Positions 54,112-62,686 of a DNA stretch of 64,000 nt are shown here, in pieces; the first letter of the stretch is position 1; each line of letters opens with the position of its first letter. Below the pieces are notes generated by a model. It made no database searches. It saw nothing but the letters and a program-made list of their open reading frames with translations, and was not told where the DNA came from. Position numbers and translations under genes: made by a program. Source of the DNA: HXMU1420-13 sp034669965 (GTDB lineage Bacteria > Bacteroidota > Rhodothermia > Balneolales > Balneolaceae); assembly GCA_034669965.1 (NCBI GenBank), contig JAXMOK010000001.1, positions 930,001 through 994,000 of the forward strand, given 5' to 3'.

Positions 54112-54130
54112 GAATTACAACATGTAATTC
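54112..54130. promoter_or_regulatory. Inverted repeat upstream of the export operon
   Basis: The perfect half-sites GAATTAC and GTAATTC (7 bp each) are separated by 5 bp, 56 bp upstream of the adaptor start. The symmetry suggests a protein-binding site. No regulator gene is adjacent. Confidence 0.4.
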
Positions 54131-54257
54131 CAGTACACGGTTAATGCTAAGTTTAACACGCTCTGCAACTAAAGACGTTACCAAGTTTTAAAAAGTTGTT
54201 TTTTTAAATGTACTTATTTGTAAAACAGTACAAACTTTTAGCTCAACACCGTCTAGC

Positions 54258-56477
54258 CTATTCCATGGTGTCTTTTTTTATCAATACTTCCCCAAATGAT
54301 ATTTCCTGAGCCGCTAAGGCAAGAATGGTGGTTGGAAGCCCTTCAACGCGCTCCTGCACTTTTTCGTAATAGGCTTCAAAGTTCTCATCGGGTTCGGCCA
54401 GCCCTAAGAACACTAAATCAGCATTTCCCGAGTTTGCTTTCAATACTTCATCGAAAGAACGTGCGCGTGCCGGAATAATATCCACTTTGGCGCTAATGCG
54501 GATTTCCTCGAGCAGAGCTAGGATATTTTCTTTGGTTGGATCAACTGCGTCTTCATCTTGCACCATCATTTTGATGTGTACTTCGGCATCCCGCCAATCA
54601 AGACTGGTGTTCATCAGATAAGCTAAAATCATCATCAGCCCGCCGTTGCCTTTTAACCCACCCCACCAAACATCAATTCTTTTTCTATTTTTGAACGCCT
54701 TCCCTTCATCAACCTTATGCACAATAAGCACATTACGTTGGAACTCGTGAAATTTTGAGATCATCCGACAAAAATCACCTCTAAAATTAGGATCCTCGCT
54801 ATCACCAAGAATGATGGTGTTTGGCGCTAAAGAACCCAATCCATATGATTGCACCAGATCTATCACCCCTTGAAATCGATCGTTAGCTGCAATCACCTTC
54901 ACTAATCCTTGAACCCCTCGTTTCGATAAGAATTCACGAATGTTTATTGTCATGCTTTGCTTTTGATCCATGCTCATCGCCCCTTCCGGAATCAATGAGG
55001 CAATACTCAACAGTCCTCGGTTGTGTGTAATGGTATTTGCAAAGTCGATGAGGTGCCAGCGTTTTGTGGGAGATCCTGCAAGTACTAAAGGATTTGGTCG
55101 CCAGTTTTTAGGCTCCTGATCTTCACTCAAACGCATCAAGCCGGCTCTGATAACTGCCATCCAAATTCCACGACCAATATCGCCCCAAGCCGACTGCATT
55201 TCGCGGCGCTTCAGCCAGAAAAAGATCAGCCCAACGAACAAAAAAGCGACAATGGTTGCCACTGCGTTGATCAAAAACATCACAGCAATACAACCAACCG
55301 CACCTAACAGCGATAGAATCCAGTGCACTCGAAATGTTGGGCGAAACGATGGGCTACCTAAAAATCGCTCAGTCCCAGCAGCAACGTTTAACACGCCATA
55401 GGTAGTTAAGAAAAACATGGTGAGTACTGGAGCAATCAAGTTCAAATCACCAAACCAAACGGCAACCAAAGCAATCACCATGGTAAAAATGGTTCCAAGT
55501 CGTGGAGTATCATCCTCGCCGGAACCTTTGCCTAACCAGCTTAAGAAAGAAGGTAAAATTTGATCTTTTGCTAATGCCTGAAGTACCCGTGGTGCGCCAA
55601 GAATACTACCAACTGCACTGGAAAGTGTAGCTCCCCAAACACCTACTAATATTGCATCGCTCCAAAAAGAAATATCGCGCATCACCAATGGATCGTTAAG
55701 CAAGGAGGCAGTATCTGCACGCATCGCCAAAATGAAAGGAAGAGCCATGTAAATGACGTAGCCTGTTCCAATTGCTGCGAATGTTCCGGTGGGTATGGAT
55801 TTGTTTGGGGATTGCAGATCGCCCGACATATTTACGCCGGCCATGATACCTGTTACCGCCGGGAAAAATACTGCAAACACCACCCAGAAATTTTCAGGAT
55901 TCTCGGTTTGGATGTCCATTATACTGCTGGTAGCCGATTCAAGTGGGCTTCCAAAAATCAAACTGATCAAACTTATTGCTATCCCGATCATGATTACGTA
56001 CTGAGCACGAATAGCTGCTTTTGCTGAGGCGAGCGCTAACACCGAAACCAGAATGGTGGTTACAATTCCGATCATTTTTTCGCTGATTCCAGGAAAAACC
56101 CGTCCCAAACTTTCTGCAAAACCAACAGTGTATAATGCCACGGATAAAGCCTGCGCGAAATACAATGGAATCCCGATCGCACCGCCAGATTCAATGCCCA
56201 ACGAGCGACTGATCATATAATAAGCGCCACCTATTCGAACTCGTTGATCGGTTGCGATGGAAGCGATAGAAAGCCCCGTTAGAAACGTGATGCTGGTTGA
56301 AAGCGTAACAATCAGCAATGTGCCGACCAGCCCAACATTGGCAACCACCCAGCCAAAACGGAGGTACATAATTACCCCAAGAATAGTGAGAATGGAAGGA
56401 GTAAATACTCCACCAAATGTACCCAGACCACCTTCTTTTGCAGAAATTACCTGCTGTTTATGATTCAGTTTTGCCAA
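54258..56477 (-). CDS. SLC12-type cation-chloride cotransporter-like permease
   Basis: About 12 membrane helices of the amino-acid/polyamine/organocation superfamily (about residues 20-430) begin with LGTFGGVFTPSILTILGVIM, and GGAYYMISRSLGIESGGAIG follows, as in NKCC/KCC carriers. The ~260-residue cytoplasmic C-terminus carries the SLC12-like pattern KNRKRIDVWWGGLKGNGGLM. The family moves Na/K and Cl together in eukaryotes; bacterial members are mostly uncharacterised, so the ions are uncertain. The start is TTG at 56477. It is transcribed after panCD but with its own gap. Confidence 0.9.
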   Translation of the reverse strand: MAKLNHKQQVISAKEGGLGTFGGVFTPSILTILGVIMYLRFGWVVANVGLVGTLLIVTLSTSITFLTGLSIASIATDQRVRIGGAYYMISRSLGIESGGAIGIPLYFAQALSVALYTVGFAESLGRVFPGISEKMIGIVTTILVSVLALASAKAAIRAQYVIMIGIAISLISLIFGSPLESATSSIMDIQTENPENFWVVFAVFFPAVTGIMAGVNMSGDLQSPNKSIPTGTFAAIGTGYVIYMALPFILAMRADTASLLNDPLVMRDISFWSDAILVGVWGATLSSAVGSILGAPRVLQALAKDQILPSFLSWLGKGSGEDDTPRLGTIFTMVIALVAVWFGDLNLIAPVLTMFFLTTYGVLNVAAGTERFLGSPSFRPTFRVHWILSLLGAVGCIAVMFLINAVATIVAFLFVGLIFFWLKRREMQSAWGDIGRGIWMAVIRAGLMRLSEDQEPKNWRPNPLVLAGSPTKRWHLIDFANTITHNRGLLSIASLIPEGAMSMDQKQSMTINIREFLSKRGVQGLVKVIAANDRFQGVIDLVQSYGLGSLAPNTIILGDSEDPNFRGDFCRMISKFHEFQRNVLIVHKVDEGKAFKNRKRIDVWWGGLKGNGGLMMILAYLMNTSLDWRDAEVHIKMMVQDEDAVDPTKENILALLEEIRISAKVDIIPARARSFDEVLKANSGNADLVFLGLAEPDENFEAYYEKVQERVEGLPTTILALAAQEISFGEVLIKKDTME

Positions 56478-56551
56478 GCGCGATAAATTTAATTGTGCCC
56501 AAAGTAGGGCTTTGAAACGATAGGATTAAGAATAAATCGACATAAATGCGA

Positions 56552-56962
56552 TTACTTCAATGCTAATCCTGTGGCCAAATCAAAGGTGGTTTCGGGCTGC
56601 GAATAGTCGATGATAGATTTCGGATCGTTGTTTTCATCAACAACTACGGTGCGAGGTTTATACTCGGCGGCTTCTTCGGGCGTCATCTCTGCGTAAGAAA
56701 TAATTATTACCCGATCACCAACTTGGGTAAGTCTGGCAGCAGCACCGTTCATGCAGCAAACACGACTGCCACGCTCACCGGGAATGGTGTACGTTTCGAG
56801 GCGTGATCCGTTGGTAATATTTAGCACCTGTACTTTTTCGTACGGCAGCAAATGCGCTGCATCCAGCAGGTCCTGATCAATAGTAATGCTCCCCTCATAG
56901 TTCAGGTTTGCTTCAGTTACCACCATCTGGTGCAATTTCGATTTAAACATGGTTAGCTTCAT
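56552..56962 (-). CDS. panD: Aspartate 1-decarboxylase proenzyme
   Basis: It makes beta-alanine from aspartate for pantothenate/CoA. The self-cleavage site Gly24-Ser25 (NYEGSITID) yields the pyruvoyl group; the motifs YEKVQVLNITNGSRLETY, CCMNGAAARL and GDRVIIISYAEM are all family-specific. The start at MKLTMFKSKLHQM places Gly24-Ser25 at the standard numbers. It lies 3 bp downstream of panC, so the two form an operon and supply both halves of pantothenate synthesis. Confidence 0.96.
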   Translation of the reverse strand: MKLTMFKSKLHQMVVTEANLNYEGSITIDQDLLDAAHLLPYEKVQVLNITNGSRLETYTIPGERGSRVCCMNGAAARLTQVGDRVIIISYAEMTPEEAAEYKPRTVVVDENNDPKSIIDYSQPETTFDLATGLALK

Positions 56963-56965
56963 TGC

Positions 56966-57817
56966 TCAACACTCAAAAATAATGTTATCAATTAGTCTGG
57001 TTTTTCCCAGGTAAACAGCCGTTGCCAGCACATATCTTTCTCCCTTGGATAATTTGGCAACCGGCTCCATTCGATTTATGGAGAACGTGTTAAAATAATC
57101 ATTTTTGAAGCCTTTTGCTTCCAACTCGTCCTGCTTTGTTTTAAACAAAGATTGAGGCTCCATCAATCCTGCTTGAATTTCTTCGACACTTTCCTGCATT
57201 TTCTTAAACAACAGAGGTGCGAGTACTCGCTCTTCTTCGCTCAGATAAGCATTTCGGCTACTTAAAGCCAATCCATCTTCTGCTCGTTCAATGGGAGCCA
57301 TCACCAGCTCAAGATCGTGATTAAACTCATTCACCATTTGCTGAATGATCTGAAACTGCTGATAATCTTTCTGCCCAAACACCGCAATATCGGGCTGTAC
57401 AATGTTGAATAACTTGTTAACCACGAGCGCAATTCCCTGGAAATACCCCGGGCGACTACCACCATCCAGATGCTTGTTCAGCACATCAATCTCGATGCAG
57501 AAGAACTTCTCACCCGCACCGTACATAATTTCATCGTTGGGAGTAAATACCGTGCCAACTCCTTCTTGCCTGCAAAACTCCAGATCGCGTTCAAGTGTGC
57601 GCGGGTACGATCCAAAATCTTCGTTTGGCCCAAATTGCTCGGGATTTACATAAATCGAAACTACGATATGATCGGCGTGCTTTTTTGCTCTTCGGATAAG
57701 CGAAAGGTGACCATCGTGTAAAGCACCCATGGTTGGCACAAAAGCTACTTTTTTGCCTTCACGTTGCAACTGCTTTACAGTAGCTCTGATTTCTGATATG
57801 GTATTGAATACGTTCAT
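56966..57817 (-). CDS. panC: Pantothenate synthetase
   Basis: It joins pantoate and beta-alanine with ATP. The adenylate-forming motif FVPTMGALHDGHLSLIRRAK contains the HxGH (DGHLSLI) signature, and the family pattern FGPNEDFGSYPRTLERD, DIAVFGQKDYQQFQIIQQMV and LALSSRNAYLSEEER is complete. The length is normal. panD follows directly. panB is not in the window. An array of short repeats begins ~70 bp upstream of the start. Confidence 0.96.
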   Translation of the reverse strand: MNVFNTISEIRATVKQLQREGKKVAFVPTMGALHDGHLSLIRRAKKHADHIVVSIYVNPEQFGPNEDFGSYPRTLERDLEFCRQEGVGTVFTPNDEIMYGAGEKFFCIEIDVLNKHLDGGSRPGYFQGIALVVNKLFNIVQPDIAVFGQKDYQQFQIIQQMVNEFNHDLELVMAPIERAEDGLALSSRNAYLSEEERVLAPLLFKKMQESVEEIQAGLMEPQSLFKTKQDELEAKGFKNDYFNTFSINRMEPVAKLSKGERYVLATAVYLGKTRLIDNIIFEC

Positions 57818-57887
57818 TGTTCACAAAAAAAGAGACGCTGCATCCAGCGCCTCACTTTCATTAATTCGTTTCAGATCTTTACATCAA

Positions 57888-58110
57888 CTCTAGTTCAAGC
57901 GTCCGCTTGGACTGATTACTACGCTAGTTCAAGCTCCGATTGGTCAGCACTAGTTCAAGCAACCACTTGGTTCGTACTAGTTCAAACATCCGGTTGGTCA
58001 ACACTGTTCTTGCGTCCGATTTGACAACTCTAGTTCAAGCGTCTGATTTGACAACTCTAGTTCAAGCGTCCGATTTGACAACTCTAGTTCAAGCGTCCGC
58101 TTGGACTAAA
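57888..58110. repeat. Tandem array of about eight degenerate 26-27 bp units
   Basis: Copies begin with CTAGTTC or variants at 57890, 57924, 57950, 57977, 58004, 58030, 58057 and 58084, i.e. spaced 34, 26, 27, 27, 26, 27 and 27 bp. The fuller form is CTAGTTCAAGCGTCCGATTT then GACAACT. Within each unit TTCAAGC and GCTTGGA-like arms form a small dyad. The array fills most of the 356-bp gap between panC and the E2 gene. Central copies are almost identical, outer copies diverged, as in arrays that grow from the inside. Confidence 0.85.
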
Positions 58111-58125
58111 AGCACCAGCGGACGC
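58093..58125. repeat. Inverted repeat at the edge of the array
   Basis: GCGTCCGCT (58093-58101), part of the last unit, is repeated in reverse complement as AGCGGACGC (58117-58125), giving a 9-bp stem with a 15-nt loop. It could be a hairpin end of the array or a weak terminator for the E2 gene. Confidence 0.6.
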
Positions 58126-58173
58126 TGGCGCTAGATTGTGCTGAGACTAGTTTTGCCTGAATCAATCTGATAG

Positions 58174-59958
58174 TTATACCGATCGATCCATATCGAAATC
58201 TTCGAGGATTTCCTTCACCCGATTTACGAACGCTCCACCATGAGCCCCATCAATAATTCTGTGATCATAGCTCATGCTCAGGTACATCATTTGTCGGATG
58301 GCAATCACATCGCCTTGTGGTGTTTCCATCACAACAGGACGTTTAACAATAGCGCCAGTTCCAAGAATCGCCACTTGAGGCTGGCTGATAATTGGCGTTC
58401 CCATCAAGTTTCCTACACTACCGTAATTGGTTAAGGTGATGGTTCCACCCACTAAATCGTCCGGGCTGAGTTTCTTACTACGAGCTTTGGCAGCCACTTC
58501 GTTCACCGATTCGGCAAGACCAACCAGATTTTTCTGTTGCGCCTTTTTCATCACCGGTACGATCAATCCTCCTTCGCCGCCGCTACCAAGAGCTACTGCA
58601 ATTCCGAAATTGATGTCTTTTTTGATGTGAATTTCATCACCAACCACCGAGCTGTTCATCATTGGGAATTCAAGCATCGCTTTAATGATGGCTTCCACAA
58701 ATAGCGGAGTGAAGGTTAGTTTTACACCCGTTTTCTTCTGGAACGCTACTTTATTGGCATTTCTCCAGTTCACCATGTTTGTAACATCCACTTCGGCAAA
58801 AGTGGTAACGTGCGCCGAAGTTTGCTTCGATTCCACCATATGCTTTGCAATCATCTTGCGCATACGATCCATCTTAACAATTTCAACATCGCCGGTTGGT
58901 TGTCTCGAAACATCTAGCTGCCCGGCAGAAATCGCTTCTCTGTCTTTCGGGGCGTCTGATTTAGGCTGAGGCTTCGTCATAGTTGATGTTGCGCCGGCAG
59001 ATTGAGCTTTACCCGATCCTCGATTCTCAACGTAATTCAAAATATCTTTCTTAGAAACACGTCCACCTTGCCCGGTACCTTCAATACTTTCCAATTCCTG
59101 TAAAGAAATTCCTTCTTCTTTAGCAATAGAACGAACAAGTGGAGAAAAGAACTTTCCATCTGAGCTGTTGCGGGGAATTCCATCTTCGCCATTTGGTGAT
59201 CCACCGTTGGCCAATAACTGCTCCGGCGTCATCTGTGCAATATCGTCTTTAGTCATTCCCTTGCCGGAATCTGCTTTCTTCTTTTCATTCTTCGGCGCGC
59301 TCTTTTTTGCGGATGATTTTGCTTTACCGCTTCCTGATCCCGTAGAAATAACGGCGATCACTTGCCCAACTTCGATGGTTTCATCGGCTTGAGCCATGAT
59401 TTCAATCAGTGTTCCTTTGGCTGGTGATGGCACTTCGCTATCAACTTTATCAGTAGAAATCTCAAGAAGCGTCTCGTCTTCTTCAACTGAATCGCCCACT
59501 TCTTTGCTCCACTCAATTACTGTGGCTTCCACTACCGACTCGCCCATTTGCGGCATCACCACTTCGATACGTTCCCCGTCATCATCGCCGTCATCGTCTG
59601 CTTCTTCGATATCTTCTTCAGCGCTTTCTGTTTCTGCCGTTTCTTCTTCGGCTTCAGGCTCTTCTTCTTTTTCTGTTGAAGAAGATTCATTGCTACCTGC
59701 ATCGCCAGCAGCATCTGCATCGGTTTCGATTATGGCAATAGGCTTGCCCACTTCGATGGTATCGCCCTCTTCAACAAGAATTTCAACCAGCTTTCCGGCT
59801 TCAGGAGATGGCACTTCGCTATCTACTTTGTCGGTCGCAATTTCGAGCAAGGTTTCGTCTACCTCAACCGTATCGCCCACACTCTTACTCCACTCGATAA
59901 CAGTTCCTTCCATTACCGACTCTCCCATCTGGGGCATTACTACTTCTACCTTTGCCAT
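58174..59958 (-). CDS. 2-oxo acid dehydrogenase E2 (dihydrolipoamide acyltransferase), two lipoyl domains
   Basis: E2 of a 2-oxoglutarate or branched-chain/pyruvate-type complex. Two lipoyl domains (about residues 2-80 and 130-210) each carry the lipoylated Lys in ATDKVDSEVPSP / STDKVDSEVPSP; a Glu/Asp-rich hinge lies between. A peripheral-subunit-binding domain (FFSPLVRSIAKEEGISLQEL) precedes the catalytic core with the active-site motif SYDHRIIDGAHGG. ATG at 59958 (MAKVEVVMPQMGESV) is preferred; ATG at 59997 would add 13 residues. The acyl group cannot be fixed from this gene alone, and no E1 or E3 gene is adjacent. Confidence 0.93.
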   Translation of the reverse strand: MAKVEVVMPQMGESVMEGTVIEWSKSVGDTVEVDETLLEIATDKVDSEVPSPEAGKLVEILVEEGDTIEVGKPIAIIETDADAAGDAGSNESSSTEKEEEPEAEEETAETESAEEDIEEADDDGDDDGERIEVVMPQMGESVVEATVIEWSKEVGDSVEEDETLLEISTDKVDSEVPSPAKGTLIEIMAQADETIEVGQVIAVISTGSGSGKAKSSAKKSAPKNEKKKADSGKGMTKDDIAQMTPEQLLANGGSPNGEDGIPRNSSDGKFFSPLVRSIAKEEGISLQELESIEGTGQGGRVSKKDILNYVENRGSGKAQSAGATSTMTKPQPKSDAPKDREAISAGQLDVSRQPTGDVEIVKMDRMRKMIAKHMVESKQTSAHVTTFAEVDVTNMVNWRNANKVAFQKKTGVKLTFTPLFVEAIIKAMLEFPMMNSSVVGDEIHIKKDINFGIAVALGSGGEGGLIVPVMKKAQQKNLVGLAESVNEVAAKARSKKLSPDDLVGGTITLTNYGSVGNLMGTPIISQPQVAILGTGAIVKRPVVMETPQGDVIAIRQMMYLSMSYDHRIIDGAHGGAFVNRVKEILEDFDMDRSV

Positions 59959-60155
59959 AAAATGTTTGTTTTTTAGCGCCTGAACGGCATTTTTCATTCA
60001 TATAAACAGGGGCGTAAAGTTCCGTATAATTCTGATTAGTTCAAAATCACACTATTGTGTAAAACCAATGAAAAAGCGCTTTTCTGAAAGTTAAAAAAAC
60101 AACTTTTACATCGCCCATTGCAAACTAAAGTGTTTTCACTAACGTTGCCTAAAAC

Positions 60156-60716
60156 ATGAAACAATCTATCATCGTTGCCCTGCTAATTTTGTGTGGGCAA
60201 CAAGCCTTTGGCCAAACTTCCTTTTCGATCGAATCACAGGCATATCCTGCCGGTTTTATAAACAGTTTTAGAATTGATTATGCCTTATCTGATCAAATTC
60301 AGCTTTTTGCAAGAGGAGGAATGAATGTAACCGATCGGCGGAATTGGGGGGTTAAAGATAACGAAGAAGGGACTGGTAGTGGCTTTGGCGTCGGAGTGGA
60401 GGTTTCAAATTCACACATCAAAAACCTCTCTCTTATTTTGAGATCTGATCTTTGGTTTATGGATATCGAATGGACCAATTTTGAAACGATATGCCCATTT
60501 GCACCGCCATGTTTTGAAAACCGATTTGATGGAGAAAGCAAGGTAACTGTGCTTCAACCCACCCTAGGAGTTGGGTATCAAATTCCATTATTTGGCTCTT
60601 TCTTTATTAAACCCTCTGTAAATGTAGGCTATGAGATTAACATATATACCCAAGGTGAAGATGTTGGCGAGGGCGCGATTTTATTGGGTGGAATTCAAGT
60701 TGGGTATGAGTTTTAA
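60156..60716 (+). CDS. Small outer-membrane beta-barrel protein, paralog 1
   Basis: A signal peptide (to about residue 20, AFGQ) precedes ~165 residues of alternating strands (SFRIDYALSDQIQLFARGGM, LSLILRSDLWFMDIEWTNFE, VTVLQPTLGVGYQIP) ending in GGIQVGYEF with a terminal Phe, as in small eight-stranded outer-membrane barrels. It is closely similar in order and sequence to the protein at 61883-62470. Its role is unknown. The intergenic tail that follows is also duplicated after the second copy. Confidence 0.75.
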   Translation: MKQSIIVALLILCGQQAFGQTSFSIESQAYPAGFINSFRIDYALSDQIQLFARGGMNVTDRRNWGVKDNEEGTGSGFGVGVEVSNSHIKNLSLILRSDLWFMDIEWTNFETICPFAPPCFENRFDGESKVTVLQPTLGVGYQIPLFGSFFIKPSVNVGYEINIYTQGEDVGEGAILLGGIQVGYEF

Positions 60717-60846
60717 TTTAAACCTTGCTCAAAATAAATTTCTTCACCCGCTTGGATAATTCCCATCAACCCAAACAATTTACTAAAGAGCAATTCTTAA
60801 CAAGGGACAATTCGGACCAGTTTTAGGGATAATTCGTGAATTGTCT
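60711..60846 (+). repeat. Duplicated 3' tail, copy A
   Basis: After the barrel gene stop, this tail contains CACCCGCTTGGATAATTC (60745-60762), then AGGGACAATTCGGA-like sequence and GGGATAATTCGTGAATTGTC (60826-60845). The same elements occur in the same order after the second barrel gene (62465-62609). It is part of a segmental duplication. Confidence 0.65.
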
Positions 60847-60898
60847 TACTGTATAATATTCATATAATCAATTCGTTGACTGCTAAACATTCTTATAA

Positions 60899-61864
60899 AT
60901 GGGGCATATGATTCGGGTACTTTCACTTCTGATTATTTTATCGTTATTCAATTCCGGCTGTGATCTGATCAACATTTTGAATAATGATTCGGAGACCACT
61001 TTACTTTTAAGCGCCCGTTATTCTGATGATGAACCCTATCAACTGTATATCTATGATGTTGAAAGTGGGGCATTCGATAAGCTCACAAACGAAAAGTATG
61101 GTGTACGTTATTTTGATTGGAGTAAGAAAGCAAAACGTATTGTCTATGGCGCGAATTTGGATAAGAATCAAACAATAGCTTTAAAAACAGTTGGACTTGA
61201 TGGTGCTTTTTCTAACACATTAAAAACTAAAGATGGGGAAAATGTATTTGGTAGTTATGCTCATTGGAGCCCCGATGGGAAATCGATCACCTTTCAATTT
61301 GGCCCGGCTGTTTACGGTTATTTTTCGAAAGAAGAGATTTATACCTACCATATAAATAATAAGAGGATAACTCAGCTTACAGATAATTGGCACTGGGACT
61401 TTTTCCCAATCTGGAGTTCGGATGGAGAAAAAGTATACTTTAATTCGGATAGAGATGGAGATTATAACTTGTTCTCAATGAACATTACCAACAATAAAGA
61501 AGAGCAGATTAGTTTTGAGAGAAAAGGTTTCGGCTTCAGATGGTTTGATATAGAAGAGAACATATTGATTTATGACAGCAGAGATAGTTTAATCAATGGC
61601 ACTACACGCTGGGTCAATCGTATTTTTGATCTCAACACAAATGATAGTTACCAACTAACATTTACCCCATTTAAATCAAAAACTAACTTTAGTTATAGGT
61701 TGATTGAATATGTTGATCAGACTACCGTCTTACTCGCTGAATCTCACAGTTGGAATGATGATCACGGCACCACTTTGTATTTCTGGAATACCGAAACCGG
61801 AGAGCTCAACAAAATTTTCGATGCCCCTGCTATAGGCAAGGCGCAGATTATTGAAATTGATTAA
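60899..61864 (+). CDS. Beta-propeller (PD40/TolB-like) lipoprotein
   Basis: A lipobox FNSGC gives Cys at about residue 21. The rest is a TolB/PD40 propeller, with blades such as AHWSPDGKSITFQFG, IWSSDGEKVYFNSDRDGDYN and IYTYHINNKRITQLTDN. It is likely on the periplasmic face of the outer membrane or surface. ATG at 60899 and 60908 are both possible starts. It lies between two paralogous barrel genes on the same strand, which suggests partnership with a barrel, but this is inference. Confidence 0.78.
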   Translation: MGHMIRVLSLLIILSLFNSGCDLINILNNDSETTLLLSARYSDDEPYQLYIYDVESGAFDKLTNEKYGVRYFDWSKKAKRIVYGANLDKNQTIALKTVGLDGAFSNTLKTKDGENVFGSYAHWSPDGKSITFQFGPAVYGYFSKEEIYTYHINNKRITQLTDNWHWDFFPIWSSDGEKVYFNSDRDGDYNLFSMNITNNKEEQISFERKGFGFRWFDIEENILIYDSRDSLINGTTRWVNRIFDLNTNDSYQLTFTPFKSKTNFSYRLIEYVDQTTVLLAESHSWNDDHGTTLYFWNTETGELNKIFDAPAIGKAQIIEID

Positions 61865-61882
61865 TTTATTCGCAATATCACT

Positions 61883-62470
61883 ATGAAAAAAATAACAGTA
61901 TTATTTTTTCTGTGTTGCTTTTCAGAGTTAAGTCAGGCTCAAACCAGCATATCACATGAAACCCAACCATTTCTTACAGGTTTGAGTCATGGCCTTCGTT
62001 TAGATTACTCTATGAATGAAGATTTAACCTTATTTATTCGAGGGGGCGTTAATTATACAAATCGTTGGGATTGGGGGGAAAAGGATGAAGAGATTGGCTC
62101 AGGCTCAGGATTTGGCTTCGGGTATGAATTAGATAGTAAAAAAAGGGAGAATCTATCAATAATTCTACGAGCAGATTTTTGGTTCATGGAAGTTGAATGG
62201 ACACAGTATATCACAAGAGAAGAAATTGATAGAATCTGCCGTAATATTCCACCGGGATTATGTGATCCGGCATTTAGCCGTTCAGGTATTACAAAAACGA
62301 ATGTTTTTCAACCAACCATTGGCATTGCCTATAAACTTCCGATAGTTGGTGCTTTCTTTGTTAACACCTCCATCAATTTGGGTCGTGAGTTCAACTTTAA
62401 TAACCGTGGCGAACAAGTTCATCAAGGCGCCATTTTACTGGGTGGAATTCAATTTGGGTATGAGTTTTAA
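61883..62470 (+). CDS. Small outer-membrane beta-barrel protein, paralog 2
   Basis: A signal peptide (to SQAQ, about residue 20) and a barrel of the same layout as the protein at 60156-60716: LRLDYSMNEDLTLFIRGGVN, LSIILRADFWFMEVEWTQY, TNVFQPTIGIAYKLP, and GAILLGGIQFGYEF. It carries a short extra loop with two Cys (about residues 119-128). It lies 18 bp after the propeller lipoprotein gene. The duplicate and its tail indicate recent local duplication. Confidence 0.75.
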   Translation: MKKITVLFFLCCFSELSQAQTSISHETQPFLTGLSHGLRLDYSMNEDLTLFIRGGVNYTNRWDWGEKDEEIGSGSGFGFGYELDSKKRENLSIILRADFWFMEVEWTQYITREEIDRICRNIPPGLCDPAFSRSGITKTNVFQPTIGIAYKLPIVGAFFVNTSINLGREFNFNNRGEQVHQGAILLGGIQFGYEF

Positions 62471-62609
62471 TTTAAACTTTGCTCTAAATATTTTAATTCA
62501 CCCGCTTGGATAATTCGCTGCTACCTAACTAATTAACTATACTTAACATAGGACAATTAGGATCATAGTTGCGAACATTCTTTACATTGGTGACAATTCA
62601 TGAATTGAC
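62465..62609 (+). repeat. Duplicated 3' tail, copy B
   Basis: The tail repeats CACCCGCTTGGATAATTC (62499-62516), then TAGGACAATTAGGA and, at 62592-62609, a CAATTCATGAATTG palindrome, matching copy A after the first barrel gene in order but with a longer spacer before the palindrome. Confidence 0.65.
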
Positions 62610-62686
62610 AATACGGGAGCCACATCAATGCCTCCCAACTTTGTGCCTCTGTCCCTTTGTCACTCTGCAACTCTGTAACTTCTTCC

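Noticed and set aside
57940..58134. Plus-strand open frame with 9-residue repeats (SDLTTLVQA)
   Set aside because: It is produced by the 27-bp tandem array; no plausible ribosome site, no hydrophobic core, and copies of 26 bp shift the phase elsewhere.
59396..59983. Plus-strand Ser-rich open frame of 195 residues
   Set aside because: It is antisense to the E2 lipoyl domains; the Ser richness is the reverse of GAA/GAT codons in the acidic hinge.
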